A stretch of 64,000 nucleotides of DNA from Mycobacterium bourgelatii (GTDB lineage: Bacteria > Actinomycetota > Actinomycetes > Mycobacteriales > Mycobacteriaceae). Position 1 is the first letter of the stretch, and every line of letters begins with the position of its first letter. This document shows positions 1 to 9,868 of this stretch, one piece after another. The notes beneath the pieces were generated by a model that worked only from the letters and a program-made list of their open reading frames with translations, was not told where the DNA came from and did no database searches. The position numbers were made by a program, and so were the translations under genes. The stretch is from positions 2,170,001 through 2,234,000 of the forward strand of contig NZ_BLKZ01000001.1 in NCBI RefSeq assembly GCF_010723575.1, in the 5' to 3' direction.

Positions 1-183
1 GACCAACTGTTGCCAGGTGTGCTCGTTGCACGCGTCGATCTCGCCGCCTGCGTGAATGATCACCGCGTCGCCGCTGCGATCGGTGGTTGCGCGCAGTGTG
101 CTGCGCGGGTCGCCGAGCTCGTAAACGAGGCGCGTGCTCAGGGTGAGGCGGGTAGCGAAGGATTCGGCAATGACCAGGCTCAT
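1..183 (-). CDS. STAS-domain protein (anti-sigma-factor antagonist-like), 3' part outside window
   Basis: The minus strand is open from an ATG at 183 down to base 1, giving the first 61 residues; the rest lies outside the window. Residues 46-57 read GGEIDACNEHTW, typical of the first strand and helix of STAS domains in anti-anti-sigma factors. These proteins bind an anti-sigma kinase when unphosphorylated. The M. tuberculosis gene at the equivalent place is, from memory, Rv2638, also a STAS protein, followed by a DedA gene as here. The phosphorylatable Ser/Thr is not in the visible part, so whether it is a switchable antagonist cannot be judged. Confidence 0.72.
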   Translation of the reverse strand, partial: MSLVIAESFATRLTLSTRLVYELGDPRSTLRATTDRSGDAVIIHAGGEIDACNEHTWQQLV

Positions 184-290
184 CGTGCGCTCCTAATCGG
201 CTGGCGTTGGGCAACGCCGCGATGGAATGCCCGTCCTGCAAGTCTGAAGACAGACAGATGTGTTGCGTCGTAGATCTCATTTCTATAACA

Positions 291-308
291 AGACAGGGCG
301 GTCTGTCT
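291..308. promoter_or_regulatory. TetR-type operator: inverted repeat AGACAG-N6-CTGTCT
   Basis: AGACAG (291-296) and CTGTCT (303-308) are perfect inverted arms separated by GGCGGT. The site lies 13 bases before the first possible start of the TetR gene, where a -35/-10 spacer would sit. A further half-site-like AGACAGACAG lies at 248-257, towards the divergent STAS gene. Autoregulation by the adjacent TetR protein, and possible control of the divergent gene, is an inference from position and symmetry. Confidence 0.65.
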
Positions 309-321
309 ACATAACTGACCT

Positions 322-960
322 GTGAGTAGGTTAAGTATTGCGATGGCAACCCGTGACCTGGCGACGCCCGCTGTGCCGGCTCGTGAACGTATCCTTTTGG
401 CCGCATACGACCTGTTCAGCCGCCGTGGCATCCGCGCCGTAGGCACTGACGAGGTGATCGAGCGGGCCCGCGTGGCCAGGGCGACGCTCTACCGTCACTT
501 CGCGACAAAAAACGAACTGGTTTTAGCGGTGCTAGAGCGTCGCGAGCAACTGTGGACGCACGGACTGATCGAGCGCGAGTCCGAGCGCATGGGCGACACT
601 CCCGAGGCGCAGCTGCTGGCGATTTTCGACGTGATGGACCACTGGTTCCACAACCGCGATGGTTATGAAGGGTGCTCGTTCATCAACGTGCTGCTCGAAT
701 TGGGGCCCGACCATCCGGCCGGACGAGCCAGCATTGCCCATATCGACCGGGTCCGCGAGATCGTCCGCAGGCGTGCCATCGCGGCCGGACTGCACGACGT
801 CGAGGACTTCGCTCAGTCCTGGCACATCCTGATGAAGGGCGCCATCGTCATGGCGGCCGTCGGTGATCTGGATGCCGCTCGGCGTGCGAAGAAGATGGCC
901 CGTGCCCTCATCGAGGCGCATCGGACGACCGCAGCGGTCGAGGGCGCAACGCCCGGTTAG
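322..960 (+). CDS. TetR/AcrR-family transcriptional regulator
   Basis: A 212-residue TetR-type repressor. An N-terminal three-helix DNA-binding domain spans about residues 20-65, with the recognition region around ARATLYRHFATKNEL (52-66). It is followed by a helical ligand domain typical of the TetR_C group, with FFHNRDGYEGCSF-like spacing seen as HNRDGYEGCSF. The GTG at 322 has no Shine-Dalgarno but sits just after an AT-rich ATAACT element, so a leaderless start is plausible; ATG 343 is the alternative, giving 205 residues. The stop at 960 directly abuts the convergent dedA stop at 961. The inverted repeat at 291-308 suggests autoregulation. The inducer is unknown. Confidence 0.87.
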   Translation: MSRLSIAMATRDLATPAVPARERILLAAYDLFSRRGIRAVGTDEVIERARVARATLYRHFATKNELVLAVLERREQLWTHGLIERESERMGDTPEAQLLAIFDVMDHWFHNRDGYEGCSFINVLLELGPDHPAGRASIAHIDRVREIVRRRAIAAGLHDVEDFAQSWHILMKGAIVMAAVGDLDAARRAKKMARALIEAHRTTAAVEGATPG

Positions 961-1617
961 TCAGGCGGCCGAGGTGCCTGTTTTTCGGTAGTGCTCTTCC
1001 TCCAGTTCGGCGATGGCGCGAGAGGTGCGTTCGCGCAACAAGATCGCCGCAGTGACGCCGCAGGCTATGGCGACGACGAGCGCGATCCAGGAGAAGCGCG
1101 ACAGCCACCGTTCGGCCGCGATGCCCGCGAAGTAGATGACCGCGGTGGTGCCGCCGGCCCAGCAGATGCCGCCGGAAACGTTGGCCGCCAGGAAACGCGG
1201 GTACGGCATCTTCAAGGCGCCGGCCAGCGGCCCGGCGAAGATCCGCAGCAGCGCGATGAAGCGACCGAAGAACACCGCCCGCACGCCCCACCGGTTGAAG
1301 GTTCGCTCGGCCAGCGCGACGTGTCCGGGACCGAAGTGCTTGGGGAACCGCCTGCCGAGCCGGTCGAAGAGTGGCATACCGAATCGGCGTCCGATCGAAT
1401 AGCCGATCGAGTCGCCGACCACCGCACCGACCACCGCGGCAGCGCCGACCCCGACTGGGTTGACGGCAAGCTCGTGATGCGACGACATCAACGCCGCGCT
1501 CACCAGCACGATCTCCCCGGGCAGCGGAATGCCCAGACTCTCGAGCCCGACCACCCCGCCGACCACCAGGTACACCGCCAACGGCGGGATCGTCTGCAGC
1601 AGGGCCTCGATATCCAT
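961..1617 (-). CDS. DedA-family membrane protein (SNARE-associated/VTT domain)
   Basis: A 218-residue polytopic membrane protein of the DedA family, linked in other bacteria to lipid-carrier flipping and membrane homeostasis. The family signature is clear: ESLGIPLPGE at 26-35, then GDSIGYSIGRRFG (68-80), and FFGRFIALLRIFAG at 116-129. At least four hydrophobic spans are evident, with a charged C-terminal tail. ATG 1617 is chosen because the family motif starts some 25 residues in and upstream residues are not family-like, although the frame stays open to 2148. It is divergent from the fadD gene across 105 bases. The M. tuberculosis neighbour of Rv2638 is also a DedA protein (recalled as Rv2637). 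Confidence 0.86.
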   Translation of the reverse strand: MDIEALLQTIPPLAVYLVVGGVVGLESLGIPLPGEIVLVSAALMSSHHELAVNPVGVGAAAVVGAVVGDSIGYSIGRRFGMPLFDRLGRRFPKHFGPGHVALAERTFNRWGVRAVFFGRFIALLRIFAGPLAGALKMPYPRFLAANVSGGICWAGGTTAVIYFAGIAAERWLSRFSWIALVVAIACGVTAAILLRERTSRAIAELEEEHYRKTGTSAA

Positions 1618-1722
1618 GCGTAAAGAATGCCTGACTCGCAAGGCAGGCGCGCCGTGATCTTTCGCCAACTTCCCGCGAGTCGCGATTGCCAGCGTCGGCA
1701 GGACTCGGAGAGGCTGTGTAGC

Positions 1723-3378
1723 GTGGAGTTCAACCTCGCCCAGGTGTTCTCGGCGGTGGCCGCCGCAAATCCGGACCGGGACTGCATCGTCTTCGGGGAT
1801 CGCCGTCTCACCTTCGCGCAAGTCGACGAGCGCACCAGCCGATTCGCCCGGGCGTTGAGCGCTTGGGGGCTCGGGGCCCACAAGGAACGGTCGGAATTGG
1901 CGCCGCACGAGTCCGGGCAGAGCCACCTCGGGCTGTACATGGCGAACTGCAACGAGTTCATCGAAGCGATGCTCGGTGCGTACAAGGCCAGGGTGGCGCC
2001 CTTCAACGTCAACTACCGCTACGTCGCCGACGAACTGGTGTACCTGCTCGACAACGCCGATGCCGACGCCGTGATGTACCACGCGCGGTTCGCCTCGACG
2101 CTGGCGCAGGCCCTGCCACGCCTGACGCGGCAGCCACGACTGATCCACGTCGACGATCAGTCGGGAAACGATCCGCTACCTGGAGCGACGCGCTACGAGG
2201 ACCTGCTGGAGTCGGCTTCGGCAGAACCGCTAGACGTCACACCGTCGCCCGACGACCTGTATGTGCTCTACACCGGCGGCACCACGGGGATGCCCAAAGG
2301 GGTGCTGTGGCGTCAGCACGACATCTTCCTGAACGCCATGGGCGGACGGGTATACGGCACGGGCGAGCTGGTGAAGAGCTTGGCGGAGGTCGTCGAGAGG
2401 TCACGCGCGGAGGGGCCGGGTTCGATGACGGCCGCGCCGCTGATGCACGGCGCCGCCCAATGGGCCGCTTTCATAAACCTCTGCAGCGGCAAGCCTTTCG
2501 TGATGGCGCCGACCACGACGCACCTCGATCCGGCCGAGGTGTGGTCGCTGGCCAGCCGTGAACGGGTGGCGACGTTGTCGATCGTCGGCGACGCTTTCGG
2601 CCGGCCGCTGCTTGAGGAACTGGAGTCCGGATCTTATGACCTGTCGGGGCTTTGGGTTCTGGTCACCGGTGGGGCGGCGCTCAGTGTGCCCCTGAAGCAG
2701 CGGTTCGTCGAACTGCTGCCGCAGCTGAGCATCCTGGATGCGGGTGGGTCGTCGGAGTCCGGATCGCAGATGGGGCAGGTCTCCAGCCGCGCGCAGAACG
2801 CGTCTGGCCGGTTCGCCCCCAATCCGGGTGCGGTGGTGGTCAGCGCCGACTTGACCCGGATCCTGACACCCGGTGACAAGGAGATCGGCTGGCTGGCGCA
2901 GCAAGGCCTGATCCCGCTGGGATACCTGGGCGATCCGGACAAGACCGCACGCACGTTTCCGGTCATCGAAGGGATCAGGCATTCGGTGCCGGGTGACCGG
3001 GCGCGCTGGCACGCCGACGGTGGGATCGAGTTGCTCGGTCGTGATGCGGTCACCATCAACTCAGGCGGCGAGAAGATTTTCGCCGAGGAGGTCGAGGCCG
3101 CGGTGGCCGAGCACCCCGCGGTCTACGACGTGGTGGTCGCGGGCCGGCCGAGTGCCCGGTGGGGCAGTGAGGTCGTCGCAATCGTCCAGTTGGCCCCGGG
3201 CGAGCAGCCTGATGCCGCGGGCATCGTCGCCGAAGCCGCCCGCCACATCGCGCGCTACAAGCTGCCCAAGGACATCGTCTTCGTCGACCGGGTGGTGCGT
3301 TCGCCGTCTGGTAAGGCGGACTACCGGTGGGCAAGTGCTTTAGTCGCGCAGACCGGCACGCTGGGAACCACCATCTGA
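1723..3378 (+). CDS. Acyl-CoA synthetase, AMP-forming (FadD-type)
   Basis: A 551-residue member of the ANL superfamily that would activate a carboxylic acid to its CoA thioester through an acyl-adenylate. The phosphate-binding loop YTGGTTGMPKG is at 183-193, followed by VLWRQHD as in FadD19/FadD3-type steroid or aromatic acid ligases. The motif GGSSESGSQMG and the hinge region GRDAVTINSGGEKIF are present, and the C-terminal catalytic lysine is in SGKADYRW (about K531). GTG 1723 is preferred over upstream starts because CGGAGAGG precedes it and homology begins there. The IclR regulator follows 23 bases downstream. The substrate cannot be read from sequence; the neighbourhood suggests an aromatic or alicyclic acid. 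Confidence 0.85.
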   Translation: MEFNLAQVFSAVAAANPDRDCIVFGDRRLTFAQVDERTSRFARALSAWGLGAHKERSELAPHESGQSHLGLYMANCNEFIEAMLGAYKARVAPFNVNYRYVADELVYLLDNADADAVMYHARFASTLAQALPRLTRQPRLIHVDDQSGNDPLPGATRYEDLLESASAEPLDVTPSPDDLYVLYTGGTTGMPKGVLWRQHDIFLNAMGGRVYGTGELVKSLAEVVERSRAEGPGSMTAAPLMHGAAQWAAFINLCSGKPFVMAPTTTHLDPAEVWSLASRERVATLSIVGDAFGRPLLEELESGSYDLSGLWVLVTGGAALSVPLKQRFVELLPQLSILDAGGSSESGSQMGQVSSRAQNASGRFAPNPGAVVVSADLTRILTPGDKEIGWLAQQGLIPLGYLGDPDKTARTFPVIEGIRHSVPGDRARWHADGGIELLGRDAVTINSGGEKIFAEEVEAAVAEHPAVYDVVVAGRPSARWGSEVVAIVQLAPGEQPDAAGIVAEAARHIARYKLPKDIVFVDRVVRSPSGKADYRWASALVAQTGTLGTTI

Positions 3379-3401
3379 GTTCGCGCGGTAGCGTCGCTGT
3401 C

Positions 3402-4190
3402 ATGCAGAAAAAGTCGGTGCCGGCCGCCGATTCGTCTGCGCCGCAGTACCCGATCGAGTCGGTCGACAATGCGCTCAAGTTGCTGCTGTTGTTCGGCGAA
3501 CGACCGCAGGTCCGGCTGAGCGAGGCGACCCGCTATCTGGGGGTGGCGTCCTCCACGGCGCACCGGCTGCTGGCGATGCTGACCTACCGTGGGTTCGTCC
3601 GGCAAGATCCGGCATCCAAGGCGTATCTGCCCGGGCCGGCGCTCATGAGTGTGGCGTTCGCGATCTTCGGCCGCATCGACCTACAGCGCACCGCCACCCC
3701 GATAATGCGCAGCCTCAGCGAACGCCTGCGGGAAACGGTTCACCTCGGGATGCTGGATGGCGCCAGCGTCCGGTTCGTCGCCGCCGTCGAGGGCCCGACC
3801 GCGGTCCGGGTGGCCTCGCGGCTGGGCCGCACGATGCCGGCACACTGCACCTCGACGGGCAAGGCGCTGCTGGCCCAACTCTCCGAACCCGAACTGCGAC
3901 AACTGCTTCCGCAGGAGGAGTTGGAGCGCATCACTCCGAACTCGATCGGTAGCCGCACCGAACTGGAAGCCGAGCTGTTGCGCGTCCGCGAGCGCGGCTA
4001 CGCCGTGAACCGCGAGGAGAGCGAGGAGGGCGTCGCCTCGGTCGCGGTGCCGATACCGACCAGGGCGCCCGGCCTGCGGCTTGCGCTCAATGCGGCGGCA
4101 CCGCAGAACCGGTTGGACAGCGCGCGGTATGGCGAGATGGCGAGTGCGCTTACCAAGGCGGCTAAGGAGATTGGCGATCAGCTGGGTTGA
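3402..4190 (+). CDS. IclR-family transcriptional regulator
   Basis: A 262-residue IclR protein. The winged HTH lies at about residues 20-75 (LSEATRYLGVASSTAHRLL) and the GAF-like effector domain at about 85-258, with HCTSTGKALLAQL and GYAVNREESEEGVASVAVP, both diagnostic of IclR. These regulators commonly control aromatic-acid catabolic operons, which fits the flanking fadD and the dioxygenase operon 4 kb away. The ATG at 3402 is preferred; the frame extends to 3327 but that part overlaps the fadD end. It is probably co-transcribed with fadD. Which promoters it binds is not evident; the inverted repeat at 9756-9772 is one candidate. Confidence 0.88.
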   Translation: MQKKSVPAADSSAPQYPIESVDNALKLLLLFGERPQVRLSEATRYLGVASSTAHRLLAMLTYRGFVRQDPASKAYLPGPALMSVAFAIFGRIDLQRTATPIMRSLSERLRETVHLGMLDGASVRFVAAVEGPTAVRVASRLGRTMPAHCTSTGKALLAQLSEPELRQLLPQEELERITPNSIGSRTELEAELLRVRERGYAVNREESEEGVASVAVPIPTRAPGLRLALNAAAPQNRLDSARYGEMASALTKAAKEIGDQLG

Positions 4191-4325
4191 CTAATTTGCC
4201 TCTCTGTCAATCGGTAATTCCGTATTCCGCCCGGCCGGCACGGGCATAGAGTGCGCTGATTGAAGGATGGTCGGCCTTCCGGCCCAGGTACGCGTCGCAT
4301 CGTCCCAGATTGATGGGAGCGTGCT

Positions 4326-6145
<1,820 letters not shown>

Positions 6146-6158
<13 letters not shown>

Positions 6159-6865
6159 TCCAGTCGGGCCACCTCGTGTCGCCAGGCCGCATCGACATTG
6201 AAGCCAGATCCCAAGTCCGGCAGGTCATCCCAGTCCGCCTCATCGATTTCGCGCAGGGTGCCGCCGGCGGCCTTGACGCGCAACGACATTCGCGCCAGCT
6301 CGTTCACGCTGATCGCTTGTAGCACCGACTCCTCGACAGTGCTTGCGGCGCTGGTGATTCCGTGTCCCCGCAGGATCACCACCGGCCTGTTGCGCATCGC
6401 CGCCACCATGTCCTTGGCCAGTCGCGAGTTGCGGATCAGCACTGCGCGCTCGTAGACGGGGACACCGCCGCGAGCCAGCCACGCGCCTGGGATGTCGTAC
6501 GCGCCGTAGATCGGCCGGATTTCGATACCCGCTAGATTCGCGGCGACGATGGCCGGCGGGTGCAGGTGTGCGACCGCCCGGCGCCTGGGGTCGGCCAGCA
6601 GGGTTTCGGTGTGGATCGGAAGTTCGTTCGGCACGCGATAGCCGTCGAGTTCGCCCGGTGCGCCCTCGTTGCCGGCGAAGGTGATCAGCCGAATGTCGCT
6701 GGGGCGGGTGAATGCCAGCCCATCGTCGGTGTCGCTGCGGCAGCGGATGAGCAGGTGCTCGTCGTCGACGCGCAAGCTCACGTGTCCGAGGATGCCGTCG
6801 ACCAGTTCCCGGGCCGCCGCGACCCGGCAGGCTTGGGCCACCAATGCGCGCTGCTGGTCAAGCAT
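6146..6865 (-). CDS. Class II aldolase/adducin-family protein
   Basis: A 239-residue protein of the zinc-dependent class II aldolase fold. Metal ligands fit the family: H100 and H102 in AVAHLHPPA and H168 in LRGHGITS, with E87 in HTETL as the likely catalytic acid. LGHVSLR near residue 26 matches the family's G-N/H-x-S motif. It is the last gene of the leftward dioxygenase operon and overlaps the dehydrogenase by 8 bases; ATG 6865 is chosen for that coupling although the frame is open further upstream. In this context it may cleave or decarboxylate a ring-derived intermediate, but that is inference. The frame ends inside the 3' end of the opposing PE_PGRS gene. Confidence 0.82.
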
Positions 6866-7652
6866 TTCGACCAAGCCCGAATCCGCCGTCGGGATGGACG
6901 GTTTCGCCGGTGATGCCGCGAGACCGGTCCGAGGCCAGGAAAACAAAACTCCAGGCGTGGTCTGCGCCGCTGAGTGCCACATTGAGCGGCGTGCGCGCGG
7001 CCAAATCGGTTGCCCGGCTGGGGGAATCGTCAAGACGGATGTCGTCCAGGCCCAGGCTGGCCAGTCCGCGCAAGTCGGTGTTCAGCGTGCCGCCCGGCGC
7101 CACCCCGTTGACCCGGATGCGCGGTGCCAACTCGTGCGCCAACGCCGCAACCAGCCCGCGTACAGCGAACTTCGACGACACATAGAGCACGCCGCCGCGT
7201 CCGGGGTAGAACGAGGATGCGGACTCGGTGAGCACGATCGAGGATCCGGCTTCGGCTTGCAGCGCCGGGATAGCCGCTTTCACCGACTGCAGGTGGCTGA
7301 GCACGTTGGTGCGGAACATTTCCTCGAACGCCGCATCGAGGTCGTCGGCCGCAATGTCTCCGATGCCCTTGTAGAAGTCGAAGATGCCGACACAGTTGAT
7401 CAGGGTGTCGAGGCCACCGAACGCCTCCACGGTGGCGGCGACGGCGCGATCGTTGGCCGCGCGACTGGTTGCGTCGCCTTCGATCACCGGAACCGCGGGC
7501 AGTTGCTGACGCAGCGTGTCGCACTTGCCGCTGTCGCGTTCCAGGACAGCGACTTTGGCGCCTTCGGCGGTGAATGCGTCGACAACCGCACGGCCGATGC
7601 CGGACCCGGCGCCAACCACCAGCGCGCGTTTGCTGTCAAGCCAGCCGGTCAT
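6858..7652 (-). CDS. SDR dehydrogenase, cis-dihydrodiol dehydrogenase type (BphB/HcaB-like)
   Basis: A 264-residue classical short-chain dehydrogenase. The NAD-binding VGAGSGIG is at 13-20, and the catalytic Ser/Tyr/Lys set is S144, Y157, K161 (YVSSK). The NCVGIFDFYKGIGDI segment followed by FRTNVLSHLQSVKAAIPAL resembles cis-2,3-dihydrodiol dehydrogenases of biphenyl and phenylpropionate pathways. Such enzymes rearomatise the dihydrodiol made by the dioxygenase to a catechol, reducing NAD+. Its position just downstream of the dioxygenase subunits supports this. The start overlaps the 83-residue gene by 17 bases. The exact ring substrate is unknown. Confidence 0.83.
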   Translation of the reverse strand: MTGWLDSKRALVVGAGSGIGRAVVDAFTAEGAKVAVLERDSGKCDTLRQQLPAVPVIEGDATSRAANDRAVAATVEAFGGLDTLINCVGIFDFYKGIGDIAADDLDAAFEEMFRTNVLSHLQSVKAAIPALQAEAGSSIVLTESASSFYPGRGGVLYVSSKFAVRGLVAALAHELAPRIRVNGVAPGGTLNTDLRGLASLGLDDIRLDDSPSRATDLAARTPLNVALSGADHAWSFVFLASDRSRGITGETVHPDGGFGLGRNA

Positions 7653-7887
7653 CGCCGCCGTCTTGCTCGTCGGGCAATAGTGGGGCGTGCGAGTTGCCGA
7701 CCATGGCTGCCAGCGTACGGGGGTTCTGCCACGTCAGCGCCTCGACCTCGAGTGCGTCCAGGCTGATCCACTGGCCGGTTCTTGGCGAGGTGATCAGCAG
7801 CCGCGACCCGTTGCGGGTGTCGACGCGCCGGACCACGACTTCGGTGAATTCGTTTGCGATAGTGATGGGCTCACCAACAGGATTCAT
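7636..7887 (-). CDS. Small protein of unknown function in dioxygenase operon (83 aa)
   Basis: An 83-residue protein starting at ATG 7887, whose ATGA overlaps the beta-subunit stop (7884-7887); its end overlaps the dehydrogenase start. I recognise no domain. The middle is beta-strand-like with conserved-looking TSPRTGQWISLDALEVEALTW, and the C-terminus is acidic (PDEQDGGDD). Related short proteins have, as I recall, been loosely labelled dihydrodiol dehydrogenase in mycobacterial annotations, but at this size it cannot be that enzyme. The tight overlaps on both sides argue for translation and a role linked to the dioxygenase. Confidence 0.7.
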   Translation of the reverse strand: MNPVGEPITIANEFTEVVVRRVDTRNGSRLLITSPRTGQWISLDALEVEALTWQNPRTLAAMVGNSHAPLLPDEQDGGDDRLA

Positions 7888-8420
7888 AGAAACACCGCCA
7901 GGTTCTGCATCCGCAACACCGACTCGTCGGCGATGATGTTGCGCCGGGCCAGTTTCCACGCTTGTGTGCGTTCGTCCCAGCGCAGCACGTCCTCGCGTCC
8001 GCAGGACAGCAGCGCGCTTTCGTTGACGTCGCCGCGGCTGCGGAACAGCAATTCGGCCGACTCGACAGTCAGGTGCCGGTCATCATGACCGGGGAAGGTG
8101 CGGACGTTGGTGATGAAATGGCGCAGTCGCGACGGCGGGTCTTCGGTCCACGCGTGCTCGGTGCGAAAGCGCGCGACGCGATGGGTCAACGAGTATTTGT
8201 CCTCGTCGAAGTGGGCCATCCCGGGGGACACGTCGAAGCCGGACCCGCGGGCGGTGGTAACCCGCACCGGCATCACATATCGGATGTCGTCGGTCAAAGT
8301 GTCCAGCCACGTCCCGTAGTCCTGGGCGTCCAGCAGGTAGGCCTCGTCCACCAGGAACTGATGCGCCTGCAGGTGACGAATGTCGTTGAACGGCAGCGGC
8401 TTTCTTGGTGGCTTTGTCAT
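7884..8420 (-). CDS. Aromatic-ring-hydroxylating dioxygenase, beta (small) subunit
   Basis: A 178-residue protein of the SnoaL-like ring-hydroxylating beta family. Typical features are the N-terminal FLVDEAYLLDAQDYGTWLDTL helix, DDIRYVMPVR, and the C-terminal strand WKLARRNIIADESVL. Small subunits support the alpha3beta3 structure and lack cofactors. ATG 8420 overlaps the alpha-subunit stop as ATGA (8417-8420), indicating translational coupling and equal synthesis. The spacing and sequence are most like HcaF/BphA2-type subunits acting on single-ring or phenylpropanoid substrates, but assignment to a substrate would be guesswork. Confidence 0.88.
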   Translation of the reverse strand: MTKPPRKPLPFNDIRHLQAHQFLVDEAYLLDAQDYGTWLDTLTDDIRYVMPVRVTTARGSGFDVSPGMAHFDEDKYSLTHRVARFRTEHAWTEDPPSRLRHFITNVRTFPGHDDRHLTVESAELLFRSRGDVNESALLSCGREDVLRWDERTQAWKLARRNIIADESVLRMQNLAVFL

Positions 8421-9736
8421 CCCAGGTAATCCGCCCACAGCTTGAGGAGCTCGCGCTGGTTGTATTCGTTGTAGCCGACCTGAGCGCGACCGGGTCCGTG
8501 GAACGCTTCGGGCGGTAGGGCCTCGATCACCGGACGGTCGTCGTCCAACAAGCCCATCCGGCTGTTCAGCAGCAGTCGGCGCGCCATCGAGCCGCCGGCG
8601 GTCGTGGTCAGCGAGACCCAGTTCTCCACGTCGTCCTGCTCGAACATGCCGGACGACCCGAAGCACATGAGATAGGCCTTGTAAGAGTTCGCCTTGAAGT
8701 CGTCGGGTGCGGCCGCGTCCACCGCGAACCACGAGCACACCTCGGTTTCGTTCTCGCTGATGGGCTGCCATTGCCGGATCGAGATGAACGGCAACACCTG
8801 ATCGCTGCCGGGCAATTTCGGCCAGTTGTGCACGAAGCTGAGGTTGGGAAAGCAGGTGGCCGCCGAGATCATGAACCCGTCCTCGCTGACCACCTGTTGC
8901 TGCCGGGGCGACCAGGACTCTTTGATCCGTCCGATCATCTCGTCGGGATAGCCGACGTAGCGCATGCGCTCGTCGAAGTTGCCGGGCGGGAGCTTGTAGG
9001 TGGTTCCGCCGCCGGGGCCCGCCCAATAGGTGGCGCCGTCCTTGCGCTTTTGCGCTTTCGGCTCGCGGAACAGGCCGATTTCGACGATCGACGCGTGGGT
9101 GTGCGGCGTGTGGTACATGTCGCCGGAGAAGTTCTCGGCTCCGATCTTCCAGTTGGCCTTGATCCGCCAGCGCTGCGGTCCCCGTACGTCCAGGCCCTGC
9201 GCGCTCTGTTTGGTGTAGTAGTCCAGATAAAACCGGAAGTCGCCGAGGAAGTCGGTCAGGGACTGCGCATTCGGGTCCAGGTTGATGAAGATCAGACCGT
9301 TGTAGCTCGCCAAATTCGGTGCGGGGAGCAGGCTTTGGTTCTTTGCGAAGCCTTCGTCGCCGCCGTAGGCCTCGCGGTGAAACGGCAAGCCGGTCAGACG
9401 GCCGTCGTTGCGGTACGTCCAGCCGTGGTAGGGGCAGCGGAAGTTGGAAGCATTGCCCATCTCGGCCCGACAGACCTGCATGCCCCGGTGCAGGCACATA
9501 TTGAACAAGGCGCGGACGTTGCCGTCCGAATCACGGGTGATGATGAACGAGTCATCGAGCACGCGGCGCACCACGTAGTCGCCGTCCTGCGGAATCTCGG
9601 ATTCGTGGGCGACGAACATCCACGCCTTGCTGAACAACCGCTCTTTTTCCAGCGCGAACACATCTTTGTCGTTGTAGATGTGGGCGGGAATCATCCCGCG
9701 GCGGACGTCGGCGAAGACGTCGGTTTGAACTGTCAC
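8417..9736 (-). CDS. Aromatic-ring-hydroxylating dioxygenase, alpha (large) subunit
   Basis: A 439-residue oxygenase subunit. The Rieske [2Fe-2S] ligands are C81/H83 in NMCLHRGMQ and C101/H104 in RCPYHGWTY. The mononuclear iron site is in GDMYHTPHTH (205-214; H209, H214, with D206 as the inter-site bridge), and the carboxylate ligand is in EQDDVENW. It would insert both atoms of O2 into an aromatic ring to form a cis-dihydrodiol. The start is GTG 9736 with GGGAAG upstream. It is the first gene of a five-gene leftward operon. No ferredoxin or ferredoxin reductase gene accompanies it, so electrons must come from elsewhere. An inverted repeat lies 20 bases upstream. Confidence 0.93.
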   Translation of the reverse strand: MTVQTDVFADVRRGMIPAHIYNDKDVFALEKERLFSKAWMFVAHESEIPQDGDYVVRRVLDDSFIITRDSDGNVRALFNMCLHRGMQVCRAEMGNASNFRCPYHGWTYRNDGRLTGLPFHREAYGGDEGFAKNQSLLPAPNLASYNGLIFINLDPNAQSLTDFLGDFRFYLDYYTKQSAQGLDVRGPQRWRIKANWKIGAENFSGDMYHTPHTHASIVEIGLFREPKAQKRKDGATYWAGPGGGTTYKLPPGNFDERMRYVGYPDEMIGRIKESWSPRQQQVVSEDGFMISAATCFPNLSFVHNWPKLPGSDQVLPFISIRQWQPISENETEVCSWFAVDAAAPDDFKANSYKAYLMCFGSSGMFEQDDVENWVSLTTTAGGSMARRLLLNSRMGLLDDDRPVIEALPPEAFHGPGRAQVGYNEYNQRELLKLWADYLG

Positions 9737-9755
9737 TGGCTTCCCGCCGTCAGAT

Positions 9756-9772
9756 TTTCTGTCTTGCAGAAA
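9756..9772. promoter_or_regulatory. Operator-like inverted repeat TTTCTG-N5-CAGAAA
   Basis: TTTCTG (9756-9761) and CAGAAA (9767-9772) are perfect 6-base arms around TCTTG. They lie in the AT-rich part of the 132-base divergent gap between the dioxygenase alpha gene and the Rieske gene. Position and symmetry suggest a regulator site controlling one or both transcripts; the IclR or TetR proteins encoded nearby are candidates. The short arms make chance occurrence possible. Confidence 0.4.
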
Positions 9773-9868
9773 TATATTCTAGTTAACAGAGCGCTTTGGC
9801 AGAACCCTCCCCGCGAACTCACAGATCGTTCACATCGAACGGCCCCGCGGCGTGCATACGTTGGACTG

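Noticed and set aside
1618..2148. N-terminal extension of the DedA frame
   Set aside because: It lies antisense to fadD and is not membrane-like; DedA homology starts at ATG 1617.
8771..9868. Upstream extension of the Rieske frame
   Set aside because: It is antisense to the dioxygenase alpha subunit and has no similarity to DUF2231 before GTG 9869.
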